DNA of 64,000 nucleotides from Desulfobacteraceae bacterium UBA2245 (GCA_002347265.1 DDYB01000007.1:487-64486); one strand, 5' to 3'; positions 17,293 through 26,689 are shown, counted from the stretch's first letter. Numbers and translations are program-made. The notes: generated by a model not told the origin, from the sequence alone.

Positions 17293-18678
17293 TCAGCTTT
17301 TTTTAATCCATTCCGCCGGATTGACCGGTTTGCCGTTGCGGCGGATTTCAAAATATAAAGCACATTCCGCCATGGGGCCGGTATCTCCCACCGTTGCGAT
17401 GACTTCGCTGGTTTCAACCGGATCGCCCCTGGCTTTGAAGAGCTCTTCGGCATATGCATACACAGTATAATATCCATTTCCATGATCAATGATGATCATG
17501 TTGCCGTAGTTTTGAAACCATTGGGCATACAAAACTTTCCCTTTGCAAACGGCCCGAACGGGTTCCCCCTTTTCGGCCTTGATTTCAATGCCGCTTCTGA
17601 AGTTTTCAACGTTGAAGCGAGGATTGAGATAGTGTCCAAAGGCTCCGGCAATAATACCCTTCACGGGCATATTAAGCAAGCCTTTGAGCATTGTAAAGTC
17701 TTCATCTGGCGCATATTTTTCCACAGGCGAGGCTGGTTCGGCTGCAAAGTCTTCAATTTTCCGATCCAGTTCTTCGGCGGCCTCTTTAAGGGCATCGATG
17801 GCGGCCAGTGTAAGCTTTTTATGGTTTTGAATCTTTGAAAGCATTTGTTCCCGCTGAGCGTTTTCAGTCTTCAGGGTTTCTTCCTGAATTTGCAGCACCT
17901 TTTGGATGCGGGCTTTTTCATCCTTTTGAAGCGCAAGATCGCGAATCAGGGATTCCATCCGGTTCCGACTGTCCGAGAGGGCTTGCATCAGACGTTGATC
18001 ATCGGCCAGAATATATTGAAACGCTGTCTTGCGCTGAATAAATTCATGAATGGACCGGGCTGATCCCAGAATGTTGAGTTGACCGAGACGATAAAGCTTG
18101 TAGAGCGCGATCAGCCGCAGAGAAACGTCTTTTTCCAAGGCCTGAATTTTTTCGGCCAGAGCGAGGGATTCCTCCTGAATTCCGGAAATTTTTTTTTCAA
18201 TTGCGGAAAGTTCGGTTTGATATTTTGCCATTTGCAGTGACAAATCGTTGAGTCTTCGAGCGGTTTGATTCAAATCGGCGATGACCGATTTTTCTGCTTC
18301 GGAATAGTCCCGGACTTTCCGGGTCAGGTTTTCTATGTCCTGATCGATGGTTTTTCGTTTTTGCGGGACATCCTGAGCGTTTTCGGACAGGAGCCGAATC
18401 AAGCGTGCGGAATTGGGTGTGAATCCGGTTTGGCCGTCGCAAACCACCTTCAGCCATTGACCTTCCCGGGAAACGACGGTTACTTGACATCCCTTTTTCA
18501 GGGAGGCCGTGATTGGACTTTGAGACCTCGGGTTAAGGCGAAGGTCGAGATCGGCCCGCAGCACGCAGGTTGCCGGCCAGTTCGAAGCCAACGAAACACC
18601 GCACCAGACAAGCGCGCAGCACACCGAAAGCGTTAATTTTTTAAGAACTGACGCAGTGATAGATAGCATCCGAACCAT
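17293..18678 (-). CDS. envC: Murein hydrolase activator EnvC (SH3 + coiled coil + M23 domain)
   Basis: EnvC binds FtsX in the periplasm and activates amidases that split septal peptidoglycan. After a signal peptide, residues 35-95 look like a bacterial SH3 domain (LRLNPRSQSPITASL, GQWLKVVCDGQTGF). A long coiled coil follows (about 110-320). The C-terminal LytM/M23 domain (about 345-455) has FRSGIEIKAEKGEPV and IDHGNGYYTVYAYAEE. The canonical zinc ligands HxxxD and HxH are not intact (GIEIKA replaces the first, ALYFEIR the last), so it should be a non-catalytic activator. The start overlaps the end of ftsX. A second ATG lies at 18669. Confidence 0.93.
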   Translation of the reverse strand: MVRMLSITASVLKKLTLSVCCALVWCGVSLASNWPATCVLRADLDLRLNPRSQSPITASLKKGCQVTVVSREGQWLKVVCDGQTGFTPNSARLIRLLSENAQDVPQKRKTIDQDIENLTRKVRDYSEAEKSVIADLNQTARRLNDLSLQMAKYQTELSAIEKKISGIQEESLALAEKIQALEKDVSLRLIALYKLYRLGQLNILGSARSIHEFIQRKTAFQYILADDQRLMQALSDSRNRMESLIRDLALQKDEKARIQKVLQIQEETLKTENAQREQMLSKIQNHKKLTLAAIDALKEAAEELDRKIEDFAAEPASPVEKYAPDEDFTMLKGLLNMPVKGIIAGAFGHYLNPRFNVENFRSGIEIKAEKGEPVRAVCKGKVLYAQWFQNYGNMIIIDHGNGYYTVYAYAEELFKARGDPVETSEVIATVGDTGPMAECALYFEIRRNGKPVNPAEWIKKS

Positions 18679-19514
18679 CCCACCAGCATGCTGGCCAGGA
18701 CAATGGACAGGCAGACCGGCGGCGAGAGAAATGAAAGATGAATGAATCCGAAAATCATGGTTTGACGCAATTTTGCCGTTACTGTCAGGTAGGCGGCCAT
18801 CAGAATCACCACGCCTCCCGCGCCGCCCAGACCGCCGAGAATCAAACCCTGAAGGTAAAAGGGCGCCTGAATGAAATTGTTGGCGGCGCCCACCAGCCGC
18901 ATGATTTCTATTTCTTCCTTCCGCGAGTACAGAACCAGGCGAATGGTATTGGCCACGATGAACACGCCGGCGATTAAAAACACGGCGCCCAGGCCGTATC
19001 CGGCCAGCCTGAAGAGTTCGACCATCTGGGCGATTCGCTGAAGCCACTTCTGGCCGTATTCAACATCTTCGACCAGATCGAAGGATTTGATCCGGGAGGC
19101 CAGAACCTCCATCTTGTCCCAATTGCCTTCCTGCGAACGTGCGCTGACCTCAAAAGAATCCGGAAGCGGGTTTCCGCGCAAATGGGTCAGCAGAGATTCC
19201 TGATGCTTCATCTGTTCTTTGAGCTGCGCAAGCGCTTCATCCTTTGGGATGAATTGAATCCGATCTATGTCCGGAATTTGAGAAAGGAGCTGTTGAAATT
19301 CGGCGATCTGTGCTTCGGTCGCATCGGCTTTAAGGTAAGCGATGATTCGTATCCCCTCCTGCCAGGTTGAGAGCATTTTTCCAATGTTTGCATAAAACAG
19401 GGCGAAGGAGCTGACAATCAAAACCGACAGGGCAATGGTGACAATGGTGACCAGCGTGATCATGCGGTTGTTGCGGATGTCTTCGATCGCACGTTTTATG
19501 TAGATTCGGATCAT
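18633..19514 (-). CDS. ftsX: Cell division protein FtsX
   Basis: FtsX is the membrane half of the FtsEX complex, an ABC-type machine that transmits ATP hydrolysis at the divisome to periplasmic wall hydrolase activators. The 293-residue protein has an N-terminal helix (LVTIVTIALSVLIVSSFALF), a periplasmic domain (about 50-165) and three C-terminal helices (YGLGAVFLIAGVFIVANTI, GGLGGAGGVVILMAAYL, SIVLASMLVGWFGCYL). The ATG overlaps the ftsE stop as ATGA. It overlaps envC at its 3' end, which suggests translational coupling of all three. Confidence 0.97.
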   Translation of the reverse strand: MIRIYIKRAIEDIRNNRMITLVTIVTIALSVLIVSSFALFYANIGKMLSTWQEGIRIIAYLKADATEAQIAEFQQLLSQIPDIDRIQFIPKDEALAQLKEQMKHQESLLTHLRGNPLPDSFEVSARSQEGNWDKMEVLASRIKSFDLVEDVEYGQKWLQRIAQMVELFRLAGYGLGAVFLIAGVFIVANTIRLVLYSRKEEIEIMRLVGAANNFIQAPFYLQGLILGGLGGAGGVVILMAAYLTVTAKLRQTMIFGFIHLSFLSPPVCLSIVLASMLVGWFGCYLSLRQFLKN

Positions 19515-20209
19515 AAATCGCTCATATGCGTGTCGTTTTCAAGCCTGCCGGAGCGAAGCCGGATGAGACGTCCTCCGCTTCTGCGGGCCATCTCCAGATC
19601 GTGGGTGGCGATGAGGACGGTTGCCCCCTTTTCATGGAATTGCTGAATGAGTTCAAAAACGATCCGGGCGGATTCCGGATCCAGGCTGGCCGTGGGTTCA
19701 TCTGCCAGAATGATTGTTGGATCTCCGACCACTGCGCGGGCTACGGCCACACGTTGCTGTTCTCCGCCGGAAAGACTCGGGGGCATGGCATCGAGCCGAT
19801 CCTCCATTCCCACAATCCGCAATACGCTTCGAACCTTTTTTTGGATCAGGCCTTGCTTCTGGCCGGCGGCTTCCAGCACGAGGGCAACGTTATCGAAAAC
19901 GGTTTTCCGGACAATGAGCTTGTAATCCTGAAAGATGATTCCGATTTTCCTTCTGAGCATGGGAATGCGTTTGTCGGGAATGGCTCCCAGATTCATGCCG
20001 TCAATGATAATCTGACCCCCCGAAACGGGTTCTCCACGGTAAAGAAGCTTCAGAAGCGTACTTTTTCCGGCGCCGCTGGGTCCGGTGACAAATACAAATT
20101 CATTTTGATTGATTTCGAGACTCAAATCCACAAGGGCCTGCTTGGCGCCGTAATGCTTGTTCACATGAAACATTCGAATGACAAGATCCCGGCCAAATGG
20201 GTTGCTCAT
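19511..20209 (-). CDS. ftsE: Cell division ATP-binding protein FtsE
   Basis: FtsE is the cytoplasmic ATPase of the FtsEX complex. Walker A is GPSGAGKSTLLK, the signature motif is LSGGEQQRVAVARAV, Walker B is TIILADEPTASLD, and the switch His is in VLIATHDLEM. The 232-residue length from ATG 20209 matches the family; longer in-frame starts exist upstream to 20380 but lack family similarity. First gene of the ftsE-ftsX-envC-ctp-yibQ run on the minus strand; its promoter should lie in 20210-20545. Confidence 0.97.
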   Translation of the reverse strand: MSNPFGRDLVIRMFHVNKHYGAKQALVDLSLEINQNEFVFVTGPSGAGKSTLLKLLYRGEPVSGGQIIIDGMNLGAIPDKRIPMLRRKIGIIFQDYKLIVRKTVFDNVALVLEAAGQKQGLIQKKVRSVLRIVGMEDRLDAMPPSLSGGEQQRVAVARAVVGDPTIILADEPTASLDPESARIVFELIQQFHEKGATVLIATHDLEMARRSGGRLIRLRSGRLENDTHMSDL

Positions 20210-20551
20210 GGTATATTTTTCCGGTCGTCGCATCTTCAGCTTAGACTTTTTATATTTCCAGGCGGACATGGCTGGCTTGAGCAGAAGGGTTTTGGATTGA
20301 CCCGCTTTGTTTTTGCTGATAAAAGTTCGTACGGAATGCGGGGAGTGCTGCCAACGGTTTTCCCTGATCCGGGCCTCCACTGAACCCTTTTAATAAGCTT
20401 CTTCCATACCAGTGGAGGCTCAATTTTTAACCGATTCCATCCATAAAATCAACAGTTTCTTTGGCTGACCGCCGCTGTATCTGCAAGTGCTCATTTTATC
20501 GGTGGAGTTACGGCCCATGACGCCAGAATTTCAAGAAAAAAGGGAATGATA
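20210..20551. promoter_or_regulatory. Divergent intergenic region of ftsE and pyrE with inverted repeat
   Basis: The 340 bases separate divergently transcribed ftsE and pyrE and must contain both promoters. A perfect 10-base inverted repeat, GCCTCCACTG at 20373-20382 and CAGTGGAGGC at 20410-20419, is followed on the plus strand by TCAATTTTT. The loop is 27 bases. It could be a pyrE leader attenuator or an operator. No ORF of interest is present. Confidence 0.35.
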
Positions 20552-21115
20552 ATGTTGAAAACGGAACTGATCGAATTGCTATGCAACAGATCCTTCAAAT
20601 ACAGCGACCAGCCGGTTTTTAAACTGGTTTCCGGACGCATGAGCCGGTTTTACGTCAACTGCAAGCCTACTACACTCAACGCCCGCGGCCTGTTTCTGAC
20701 CGGCAGCCTGGTGTTTGAAGCTCTAGCGGATCTGGAAATTCAGGGCGTGGGGGGGTTGACTTTCGGAGCGGATCCGATTGCCGTTGCCGCGGCGCTGATA
20801 TCCGAGGTAAGGCACCGTCCTTTCAACGCATTTTCGATTCGAAAGACACCTAAGGACCACGGCATTTCCGTCTGGATCGAGGGGGATATGAAGCCCGGAG
20901 ACCGGGTGGCGATTATTGACGACGTGGTGACCACGGGAGGCTCGACTATTCAGGCTATTGAACGGGCCAGATCCGAAGGGCTTGATGTGCGAAGGGTCAT
21001 TGCGCTGGTGGATCGCCAGGAAGGCGGCGTGGAAAATATTCGTAGCCATGTTGACGATGTGCGGTCCATCGTAAGCCGGGATGAGCTTGTCGAACGCTAC
21101 CAGAAAGGGATCTGA
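20552..21115 (+). CDS. pyrE: Orotate phosphoribosyltransferase
   Basis: PyrE joins orotate to PRPP to give OMP in pyrimidine synthesis. The PRPP-binding motif VAIIDDVVTTGGST lies around residues 110-123, and the N-terminal FKLVSGRMSRFYVNCKPTT segment is characteristic. At about 187 residues it is of usual bacterial length. Two ATGs occur six bases apart; the second (20552) has AAAAGGGA at better spacing. It converges on queD with only five bases between the stops, so the two genes probably share a terminator zone. Confidence 0.95.
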   Translation: MLKTELIELLCNRSFKYSDQPVFKLVSGRMSRFYVNCKPTTLNARGLFLTGSLVFEALADLEIQGVGGLTFGADPIAVAAALISEVRHRPFNAFSIRKTPKDHGISVWIEGDMKPGDRVAIIDDVVTTGGSTIQAIERARSEGLDVRRVIALVDRQEGGVENIRSHVDDVRSIVSRDELVERYQKGI

Positions 21116-21120
21116 GACGG

Positions 21121-21498
21121 CTATTGCCCCACAAGAATGTAGGTGGCGCAGGCGTCTTCGGATTCCCAGATCGAGACCTTTGAAACGCGAACCGTTTCGT
21201 TGCGGATCCTGGCGTCAAGGCTTTGAGCGATAAACCTTGCGATGTTTTCAGAAGAGGGGTTCAGGCCTTTAAAACAATCGAGATCATTTAAGCACTTATG
21301 GTCCATTAGGGCGACGATTTCAGCGACAAGCTTTTTCAGGTCCCCGAAATCCATCAGCAAACCGACCGTATTCAGTGTATTTCCCTGGACGCATACCTCG
21401 ACCTTCCAGTTATGCCCGTGAAGGCTTTCGCATTTTTCCGTTTCCATTTTCAGTTGATGGGCGGCTGCAAAGCCGGAGGCAATTTTAACTTCGAACAT
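21121..21498 (-). CDS. queD: 6-carboxy-5,6,7,8-tetrahydropterin synthase
   Basis: QueD converts dihydroneopterin triphosphate to 6-carboxytetrahydropterin in queuosine/preQ0 synthesis. The zinc-binding histidines are in FAAAHQL and HGHNW and the catalytic Cys in KCESLHGH. DHKCLND and the terminal VSIWES are also typical. The length of 125 residues fits. It is transcribed after dnaJ on the minus strand with 14 bases between; other queuosine genes are not in the window. Confidence 0.95.
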   Translation of the reverse strand: MFEVKIASGFAAAHQLKMETEKCESLHGHNWKVEVCVQGNTLNTVGLLMDFGDLKKLVAEIVALMDHKCLNDLDCFKGLNPSSENIARFIAQSLDARIRNETVRVSKVSIWESEDACATYILVGQ

Positions 21499-21512
21499 CA
21501 GATTGTTCCGGA

Positions 21513-22628
21513 TTACTGGGCCGCCCTGGCAGAGCGCCCCTTAAGTATATTTTTTAATTTGCTCGAAAATTTGTTTTTATTGAGTTGCTCAAATTCCCTC
21601 AGCAGTTCTTCCTGCTTCTTGCTCAGATTCGTAGGCGTTTTTATATCCACCTGGATGATCTGGTCTCCGGGTTTATGGGTTCTGATGGATATGATTCCTT
21701 CTCCCCGGAAACGGAATACGGCGCCGGGTTGTGTGCCCTTGGGAATTTCCAGTTTCTTTTCTCCGGTCAGAGTGGGTACGGTGATCGTATCTCCCAATGC
21801 CGCCTGAATAAAGGAAATCTCAACCTTGCAGATGACATCGCTGTTTTCCCGAATGAAAAATTCATGGGGCTCCACATGGATAAACACGTAAAGATCACCG
21901 GGCGGGCCACCGAATGCGCCGGGCTCTCCTTCACCGGTAAGCCTGAGCCGGGAACCGGAATCTACCCCGGCAGGAATTTTCACAGCCACTTTTTTCTGTA
22001 TTTCGATCCGTCCTGCGCCCCTGCATTTCCCACAGGGGCTGGAAATTTTTTGACCGGAACCGCGACAGCTCGGGCAGGTCGTTCGGACGGTGAAAAAACC
22101 CTGGGTTCTGGATACCTGACCGCTTCCATGGCAACCGGCGCAGATTTCCGGCGCTGTGCCGGGTTCACAGGCTGACCCCGAGCATTTCGGGCAGACTTCC
22201 ATTTTATCGACAATGATTTCCGTTTCGGTGCCAAAAGCCGCTTCCATGAAGCTCATGCAAAGATCATAGCGCAGATCCGCGCCTCTTTGAGCCCGGCTTC
22301 TGGACCGTCTTCCGCCGCCGAATCCAAAAAAGTCTTCAAAGATGTCGCTGAAACTTGAAAAAATATCGTCGAATCCGCCGAATCCTGAAAATCCGGCGCC
22401 TTCGAGGCCTTGATGACCGTATTGATCGTAGATCTGACGCTTTTGGGGGTCTCGAAGCACTTCGTAGGCTTCGGAAGCTTCCTTGAATTTTTCTTCAGCG
22501 GCCTTGTCCCCCGGATTTCTGTCCGGGTGATAGCGGAGCGCCATTTTCCGATAGTTTGACTTTATTTCATCCGGGCTTGCGGTGCGGCGGACGTCCAGTA
22601 TTTCATAATAATCCCTTTTCGAAGCCAT
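21513..22628 (-). CDS. dnaJ: Chaperone protein DnaJ
   Basis: This is a full type I DnaJ, the J-protein partner of DnaK. The J domain has RYHPDRNPGD. A Gly/Phe-rich segment (GFSGFGGFDDIFSSFSD) follows. Four zinc-finger repeats are present, CPKCSGSA, CAGCHGSG, CPSCRGSG and CGKCRGAG, around residues 140-205, then the two client-binding beta domains. The 371-residue length is canonical. dnaK and grpE are not next to it. The start ATG is at 22628. Confidence 0.97.
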   Translation of the reverse strand: MASKRDYYEILDVRRTASPDEIKSNYRKMALRYHPDRNPGDKAAEEKFKEASEAYEVLRDPQKRQIYDQYGHQGLEGAGFSGFGGFDDIFSSFSDIFEDFFGFGGGRRSRSRAQRGADLRYDLCMSFMEAAFGTETEIIVDKMEVCPKCSGSACEPGTAPEICAGCHGSGQVSRTQGFFTVRTTCPSCRGSGQKISSPCGKCRGAGRIEIQKKVAVKIPAGVDSGSRLRLTGEGEPGAFGGPPGDLYVFIHVEPHEFFIRENSDVICKVEISFIQAALGDTITVPTLTGEKKLEIPKGTQPGAVFRFRGEGIISIRTHKPGDQIIQVDIKTPTNLSKKQEELLREFEQLNKNKFSSKLKNILKGRSARAAQ

Positions 22629-22812
22629 TGATATTTCCGTAACCGCTTAGATTTTTAGATATACGCCGAAACGCGCATCTGAAATACAGTTATGTCCCGT
22701 CCATTCATCAAAATGTTTTGGCAGGCAAAATCAGTTTAATGGGTAAATTTAATACATAAATAGTGCTTGTCAACGCTTATCCGGTGATTTATTGGCACGC
22801 CTGATTCCATTT

Positions 22813-22835
22813 CAAGGGGTTTTGCAAACCCCTTG
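22813..22835 (-). terminator. Terminator-like hairpin after nadB
   Basis: A perfect ten-base-pair stem (CAAGGGGTTT with AAACCCCTTG, loop TGC) begins five bases after the nadB stop. There is no strong U tract on the minus strand, so termination efficiency is uncertain. Confidence 0.5.
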
Positions 22836-22839
22836 CCGT

Positions 22840-24474
22840 TCAGGCTGAAAACGGCCGACGTATGACGGTATCCTGTTTCCAAACCTTGTCGTCGCGATTG
22901 GGATATTCGATGTTGTAGTGAAGCCCCCGGCTTTCCTTTCGTTTCCTGGCGCATTTAATAATCAGTTCGGCAACCGTGGCAATATTTCTCAATTCAATAA
23001 GATCCGAAAAAATTCGAAAATCCCAGTAGTAGTCCCGGATTTCACTTTGAATGCTTTCGATGCGGTGTTTGGCGCGTTCCAGGCGTTTATTGGAGCGCAC
23101 GATGCCCACGTAGTTCCACATAAAACGGCGTATCTCGTCCCAGTTATGAGCGACCATGATCAATTCATCGCTGTCGGTTGTTCCCGAATCGTCCCAGGGG
23201 GAGAGTTCCGGTAAAGACGTTTCGGAAATTTGCTTTAAGTCTTCAACCGCTTGCTGGGCAGCCCTGTGAGCGTAAACCAGCGCTTCGGCCAGGGAATTGC
23301 TGGCAAGCCGGTTGGCGCCGTGAAGGCCGGTGCAGGCGGTTTCGCCAATAGCGTAAAGCTGTTTTATGTCGGTCCTGCCCCACGTATCGGTTGCAACGCC
23401 GCCGCACATGTAATGGGCCGCCGGAACAACGGGAATGGGTTCCCGGGTCATATCGATACCAAAAGAAAGGCACTTTTCATAAAGGTTGGGGAATCGCGTT
23501 TTGATGAATTCAGCATCTTTGTGAGAGATATCGAGAAACACCGAATCCTTTCCGGTTTTTTTCAGTTCGGTATCTATAGCGCGAGCCACTACGTCCCGGC
23601 ATGCGAGCTCTTTCTGTGGATCGTATTTTTCCATAAAACGGTGCCCGGCGGCGTCGACGAGATAGGCGCCTTCACCGCGAACCGCCTCGGATATCAGAAA
23701 ATTCTTGGCTTCCGGGTGGTACAGACAGGTGGGATGAAACTGTACGAATTCGAGGTTGGCCACCATGGCGCCGGCCCTGTAGGCCATGGCGATTCCATCC
23801 CCTGTGGCGATGTCGGGGTTGCTCGTGTAAAGATAGACTTTTCCGGCCCCTCCGGTTGCCAACATCGTGATTTTGGCGCAGAAGGTTTTTACCTCCCGGG
23901 TATTCCGATCCTGAACGTAAGCGCCGTGGCAGACCTCTTCATGGGTGGTGATGACCGCTCCTCTTTTGATGCGGGTGGAACGGGTGATCAGATCGATGGC
24001 GATATGATTTTCATAGACCGTGATTCGGTTGTTGCGTCTGACGTGCTCCACCAGAACCCGTTCGATTTCCTGGCCGGTCATATCCTGAGCATGAACGATA
24101 CGTTTCCGGGAGTGCCCGCCTTCCCGGCCCAGATCAAGTGCGGGCGGGGCTTCGGTGGATGCCTCACTCAAATTGAAATTCACTCCGAGATTAATCAGCT
24201 CAAGGATTCTGTCCGGGCCATTTTTGACGACCATCTCCACGACTTCCAGGTTGCACAAACCGTCTCCCGCAGCAAGCGTGTCCTGTATATGAAGGTCGAA
24301 GGAATCCAGTTGTCCGAATACCGAGGCAACGCCTCCCTGAGCCTGGGAGGTATTGCTGTCCATGATTCCTTTTTTGGTCACCAGAGCGACGGTACCGTAA
24401 GCAGCCACTTTGAGGGCAAAAGTCAACCCCGCAACCCCGCTGCCCAAGACTAAAAAATCAGACTGAATTTCCAT
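22840..24474 (-). CDS. nadB: L-aspartate oxidase
   Basis: NadB oxidises L-aspartate to iminoaspartate, the first step of de novo NAD synthesis; in anaerobes fumarate can accept the electrons. The FAD-binding N-terminus FLVLGSGVAGLTFALKVA, SQAQGGVASVFG, the flavin-site region FVQFHPTCLY and GLHGANRLASNSLAEALVY are characteristic. A helical C-terminal domain as in succinate dehydrogenase flavoproteins completes the 544 residues. nadA and nadC are not adjacent. Confidence 0.95.
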   Translation of the reverse strand: MEIQSDFLVLGSGVAGLTFALKVAAYGTVALVTKKGIMDSNTSQAQGGVASVFGQLDSFDLHIQDTLAAGDGLCNLEVVEMVVKNGPDRILELINLGVNFNLSEASTEAPPALDLGREGGHSRKRIVHAQDMTGQEIERVLVEHVRRNNRITVYENHIAIDLITRSTRIKRGAVITTHEEVCHGAYVQDRNTREVKTFCAKITMLATGGAGKVYLYTSNPDIATGDGIAMAYRAGAMVANLEFVQFHPTCLYHPEAKNFLISEAVRGEGAYLVDAAGHRFMEKYDPQKELACRDVVARAIDTELKKTGKDSVFLDISHKDAEFIKTRFPNLYEKCLSFGIDMTREPIPVVPAAHYMCGGVATDTWGRTDIKQLYAIGETACTGLHGANRLASNSLAEALVYAHRAAQQAVEDLKQISETSLPELSPWDDSGTTDSDELIMVAHNWDEIRRFMWNYVGIVRSNKRLERAKHRIESIQSEIRDYYWDFRIFSDLIELRNIATVAELIIKCARKRKESRGLHYNIEYPNRDDKVWKQDTVIRRPFSA

Positions 24475-24514
24475 TGTGTACGATTGTCCTTGGTGTGGAT
24501 CAATTTTGAATAAT

Positions 24515-25171
24515 TTAAAGCAAAGAAGACCTTCTTCGTTTGCTTTTTCCAGTATGGCCGATGACCACTCCGACTAGCAGCACGCCGGCGCCGGCCAGGA
24601 ACCAGTGAATTGTGTTTTTCATTTGAAACCCGGATAACTTCTTTTCCAGGTCGCCGATCTTTTCATTCTGCACTTTCAGAGCTTCGGACTTTGTCTGCAG
24701 GTCTTGCTGAAGCTGAATGAATTCACCGGAACCCTGTTTCAGGGTTTCATATGCGCTGGAGATTTTATCAAGCGCTTCCCGGGCTTGTGAAAGTTCCAGG
24801 GAATACTTCTGTATGTCGGATTTCAGGGTCCGGTTTTCTTCAGATAAAAATTCGAATTGGGTCAGAAGCTCGGCATTGCGCTTTTCGAGACTTTCCAGAA
24901 GCACGGTTTTAGGTTTTTCGGAGCTCAAAAAACGGCTCAAAACCCACCCCTCTTTTCCGTCGGCAATCTGAACTCTGGACCAATCCTGTCCTTCCTCAAG
25001 CATTTCCATGGGCTGGCCGGTTATCAGCATGGCAATAATTTTATTGTCAGTGGTCGGGCCGGTGCGCATGGTGATTTTCATCGTATCGGAGACATATACC
25101 GTTTTAGCCTGCGCGGAACCGGCCATTGTGCACGCCGCAAGGATGTAAATTAGAAATAAAACGCGTTTCAT
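24515..25171 (-). CDS. TIGR04211 family SH3 and membrane-anchor protein
   Basis: A signal peptide (residues 1-21) is followed by a bacterial SH3 domain (KTVYVSDTMKITMRTGP, WSRVQIADGKEGWVLSRFL, about 22-85), a coiled coil (about 90-185) and one C-terminal membrane helix (FLAGAGVLLVGVVIGHTG) with a basic end. This architecture matches the TIGR04211 family of Proteobacteria, including YgiM-like proteins; its function is not established. It should sit in the periplasm anchored to the inner membrane. The start at 25171 is chosen because it makes a proper signal peptide. Confidence 0.88.
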   Translation of the reverse strand: MKRVLFLIYILAACTMAGSAQAKTVYVSDTMKITMRTGPTTDNKIIAMLITGQPMEMLEEGQDWSRVQIADGKEGWVLSRFLSSEKPKTVLLESLEKRNAELLTQFEFLSEENRTLKSDIQKYSLELSQAREALDKISSAYETLKQGSGEFIQLQQDLQTKSEALKVQNEKIGDLEKKLSGFQMKNTIHWFLAGAGVLLVGVVIGHTGKSKRRRSSLL

Positions 25172-25373
25172 GTGGGGCTGCTCCACCCATGTTGTTTTTA
25201 CTGAAAAGGCCAATTTTTGCGCCAAAATTGTTTTCAGGTATCTTTTGTTGAAAAAACGCGGGGTGTCAATAATTTCTTTTCATAAATGGCCTCCTATGCT
25301 ACTTGTGAAACACGTTTGGCCCATAAGAAATCTATTTGATCCACGCTGACAGGACGCAATTTAAACACCTTTC

Positions 25374-25790
25374 ATGATTGCTTTCGATTTTGAATGTTCC
25401 AATGGCCATCATTTTGAAGGCTGGTTCGATGATGCCCGGGCATATGAAGAACAACGGGAAAACGGGATGATTGCATGTCCGGTATGCAATGATGCCGCTG
25501 TTGCCAAGGTTCCTTCCACCTTTGGCATCAAGCGGGCCTCGGGTGAGCAGCGCCTGCCGGCATCCCGCGAGGAAGCGATGGCCGTGCTCGGACGTCAGCT
25601 GGTGCAATACATCGATGAAAATTTTGAGGATGTCGGCGCGGATTTTCACAATGAGGCCCTGAAGATTCATTACGGGAATTCCGAACCGCGCAACATCCGG
25701 GGGTACAGCAGCAAGGCGCAGGAAAAAATTCTGAAAGAGGAAGGCGTCTCTTTTTTCAAGATTCCCATCGCCGAGGCCGAAGATTCCTGA
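25374..25790 (+). CDS. DUF1178 family protein
   Basis: The N-terminus IAFDFECSNGHHFEGWF and the following IACPVCND form a short zinc-ribbon-like region, after which VEYIDENFE-type sequence (VQYIDENFEDVG) and IHYGNSEPRNIRGY are family hallmarks of DUF1178. The 138-residue protein is cytoplasmic and of unknown function, widespread in Proteobacteria. It is a single gene, divergent from the TIGR04211 gene and convergent with rlpA. Confidence 0.9.
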   Translation: MIAFDFECSNGHHFEGWFDDARAYEEQRENGMIACPVCNDAAVAKVPSTFGIKRASGEQRLPASREEAMAVLGRQLVQYIDENFEDVGADFHNEALKIHYGNSEPRNIRGYSSKAQEKILKEEGVSFFKIPIAEAEDS

Positions 25791-25912
25791 CCCGAACCGG
25801 TGACAAAGATCTCTCATCCCATTGTCTGGCATGGTCCGGCGAATCCTGAGTGATCGCCCCGTTCCGGTCCAGAAATACCGCTTTTCGAGGATTGAATAAT
25901 CCTTTCGGCAGT

Positions 25913-26689
25913 TTATTCCGCCACGGCAAAAGCCTCGTCATATCCGCTTTGCATCAAACGCTCTTCCAGAATCTGTGCTTCGTCCAGGGTTTTGCATTTG
26001 CCGACGCGGACCCGGTGAAATGTCAGCCGGTCCTGAGCGTACTCAACGATATGCGCGTTTTCGTATTGGTCGGCCAGCCTTTGCCTGAGACTTTCCGCGT
26101 TCTTGAAATTCAGAAACGCGCCGACCTGAATGGTGAAATCACCTGCATAGTAGTTTACCGGGGTATAGGCGGCATCGGATTCTGGTGATTTGACGCCCAG
26201 GGCGACAACTTCCACCTTTGCCGTTCCCGGCCCCGCGACACCGAGCTTCCGGGCTGCCGTGTACGAGAGATCGATGATTCTGCCCCGCACAAAAGGGCCT
26301 CGGTCATTGATTTTAACCTTTGTATGCAAATTGTTCTCAAGGTTGGTGACCCTGACATAGGTTCCCAGAGGAAGGGTTTTGTGGGCGGCGGTCATGGCAT
26401 ACATGTCGTAGGTTTCTCCGCTGGCCGTTTTACGGCCGTGAAAATCCTTGCCGTACCATGAGGCAATGCCTTTTTCCCGAAAATCTTTTGCATCGGGCAG
26501 CGGCTGATACCAGGTTTTCCCTATCCGATAAGGTTTCGGATAATTCGGCCGTGTTTTGGCGGGGGGTTTCGAGGCGCACCCTCCCATCCAGATTCCGAAA
26601 ATAAACATGACAAGCATCGGGACAATGCGGCGCAATGCCGGGTGATCAATCGTCTCGGACTTTCGGATCATGCAGGAATTTATTGTCAT
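25913..26689 (-). CDS. rlpA: Septal ring lytic transglycosylase RlpA-like lipoprotein
   Basis: RlpA proteins cleave denuded peptidoglycan at division septa. A lipobox-like WMGGCAS follows the hydrophobic N-terminus. The double-psi beta-barrel (about residues 80-165) has GIASWYGKDFHGRKTASGE, TAAHKTLPLGT and the catalytic-type INDRGPF. A SPOR domain (about 180-255; FTIQVGAFLNFKNAESL) targets the septum. The ATG at 26689 overlaps the lon stop as ATGA; an internal ATG at 26671 is an alternative. Co-transcription with lon is likely. Confidence 0.93.
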   Translation of the reverse strand: MTINSCMIRKSETIDHPALRRIVPMLVMFIFGIWMGGCASKPPAKTRPNYPKPYRIGKTWYQPLPDAKDFREKGIASWYGKDFHGRKTASGETYDMYAMTAAHKTLPLGTYVRVTNLENNLHTKVKINDRGPFVRGRIIDLSYTAARKLGVAGPGTAKVEVVALGVKSPESDAAYTPVNYYAGDFTIQVGAFLNFKNAESLRQRLADQYENAHIVEYAQDRLTFHRVRVGKCKTLDEAQILEERLMQSGYDEAFAVAE

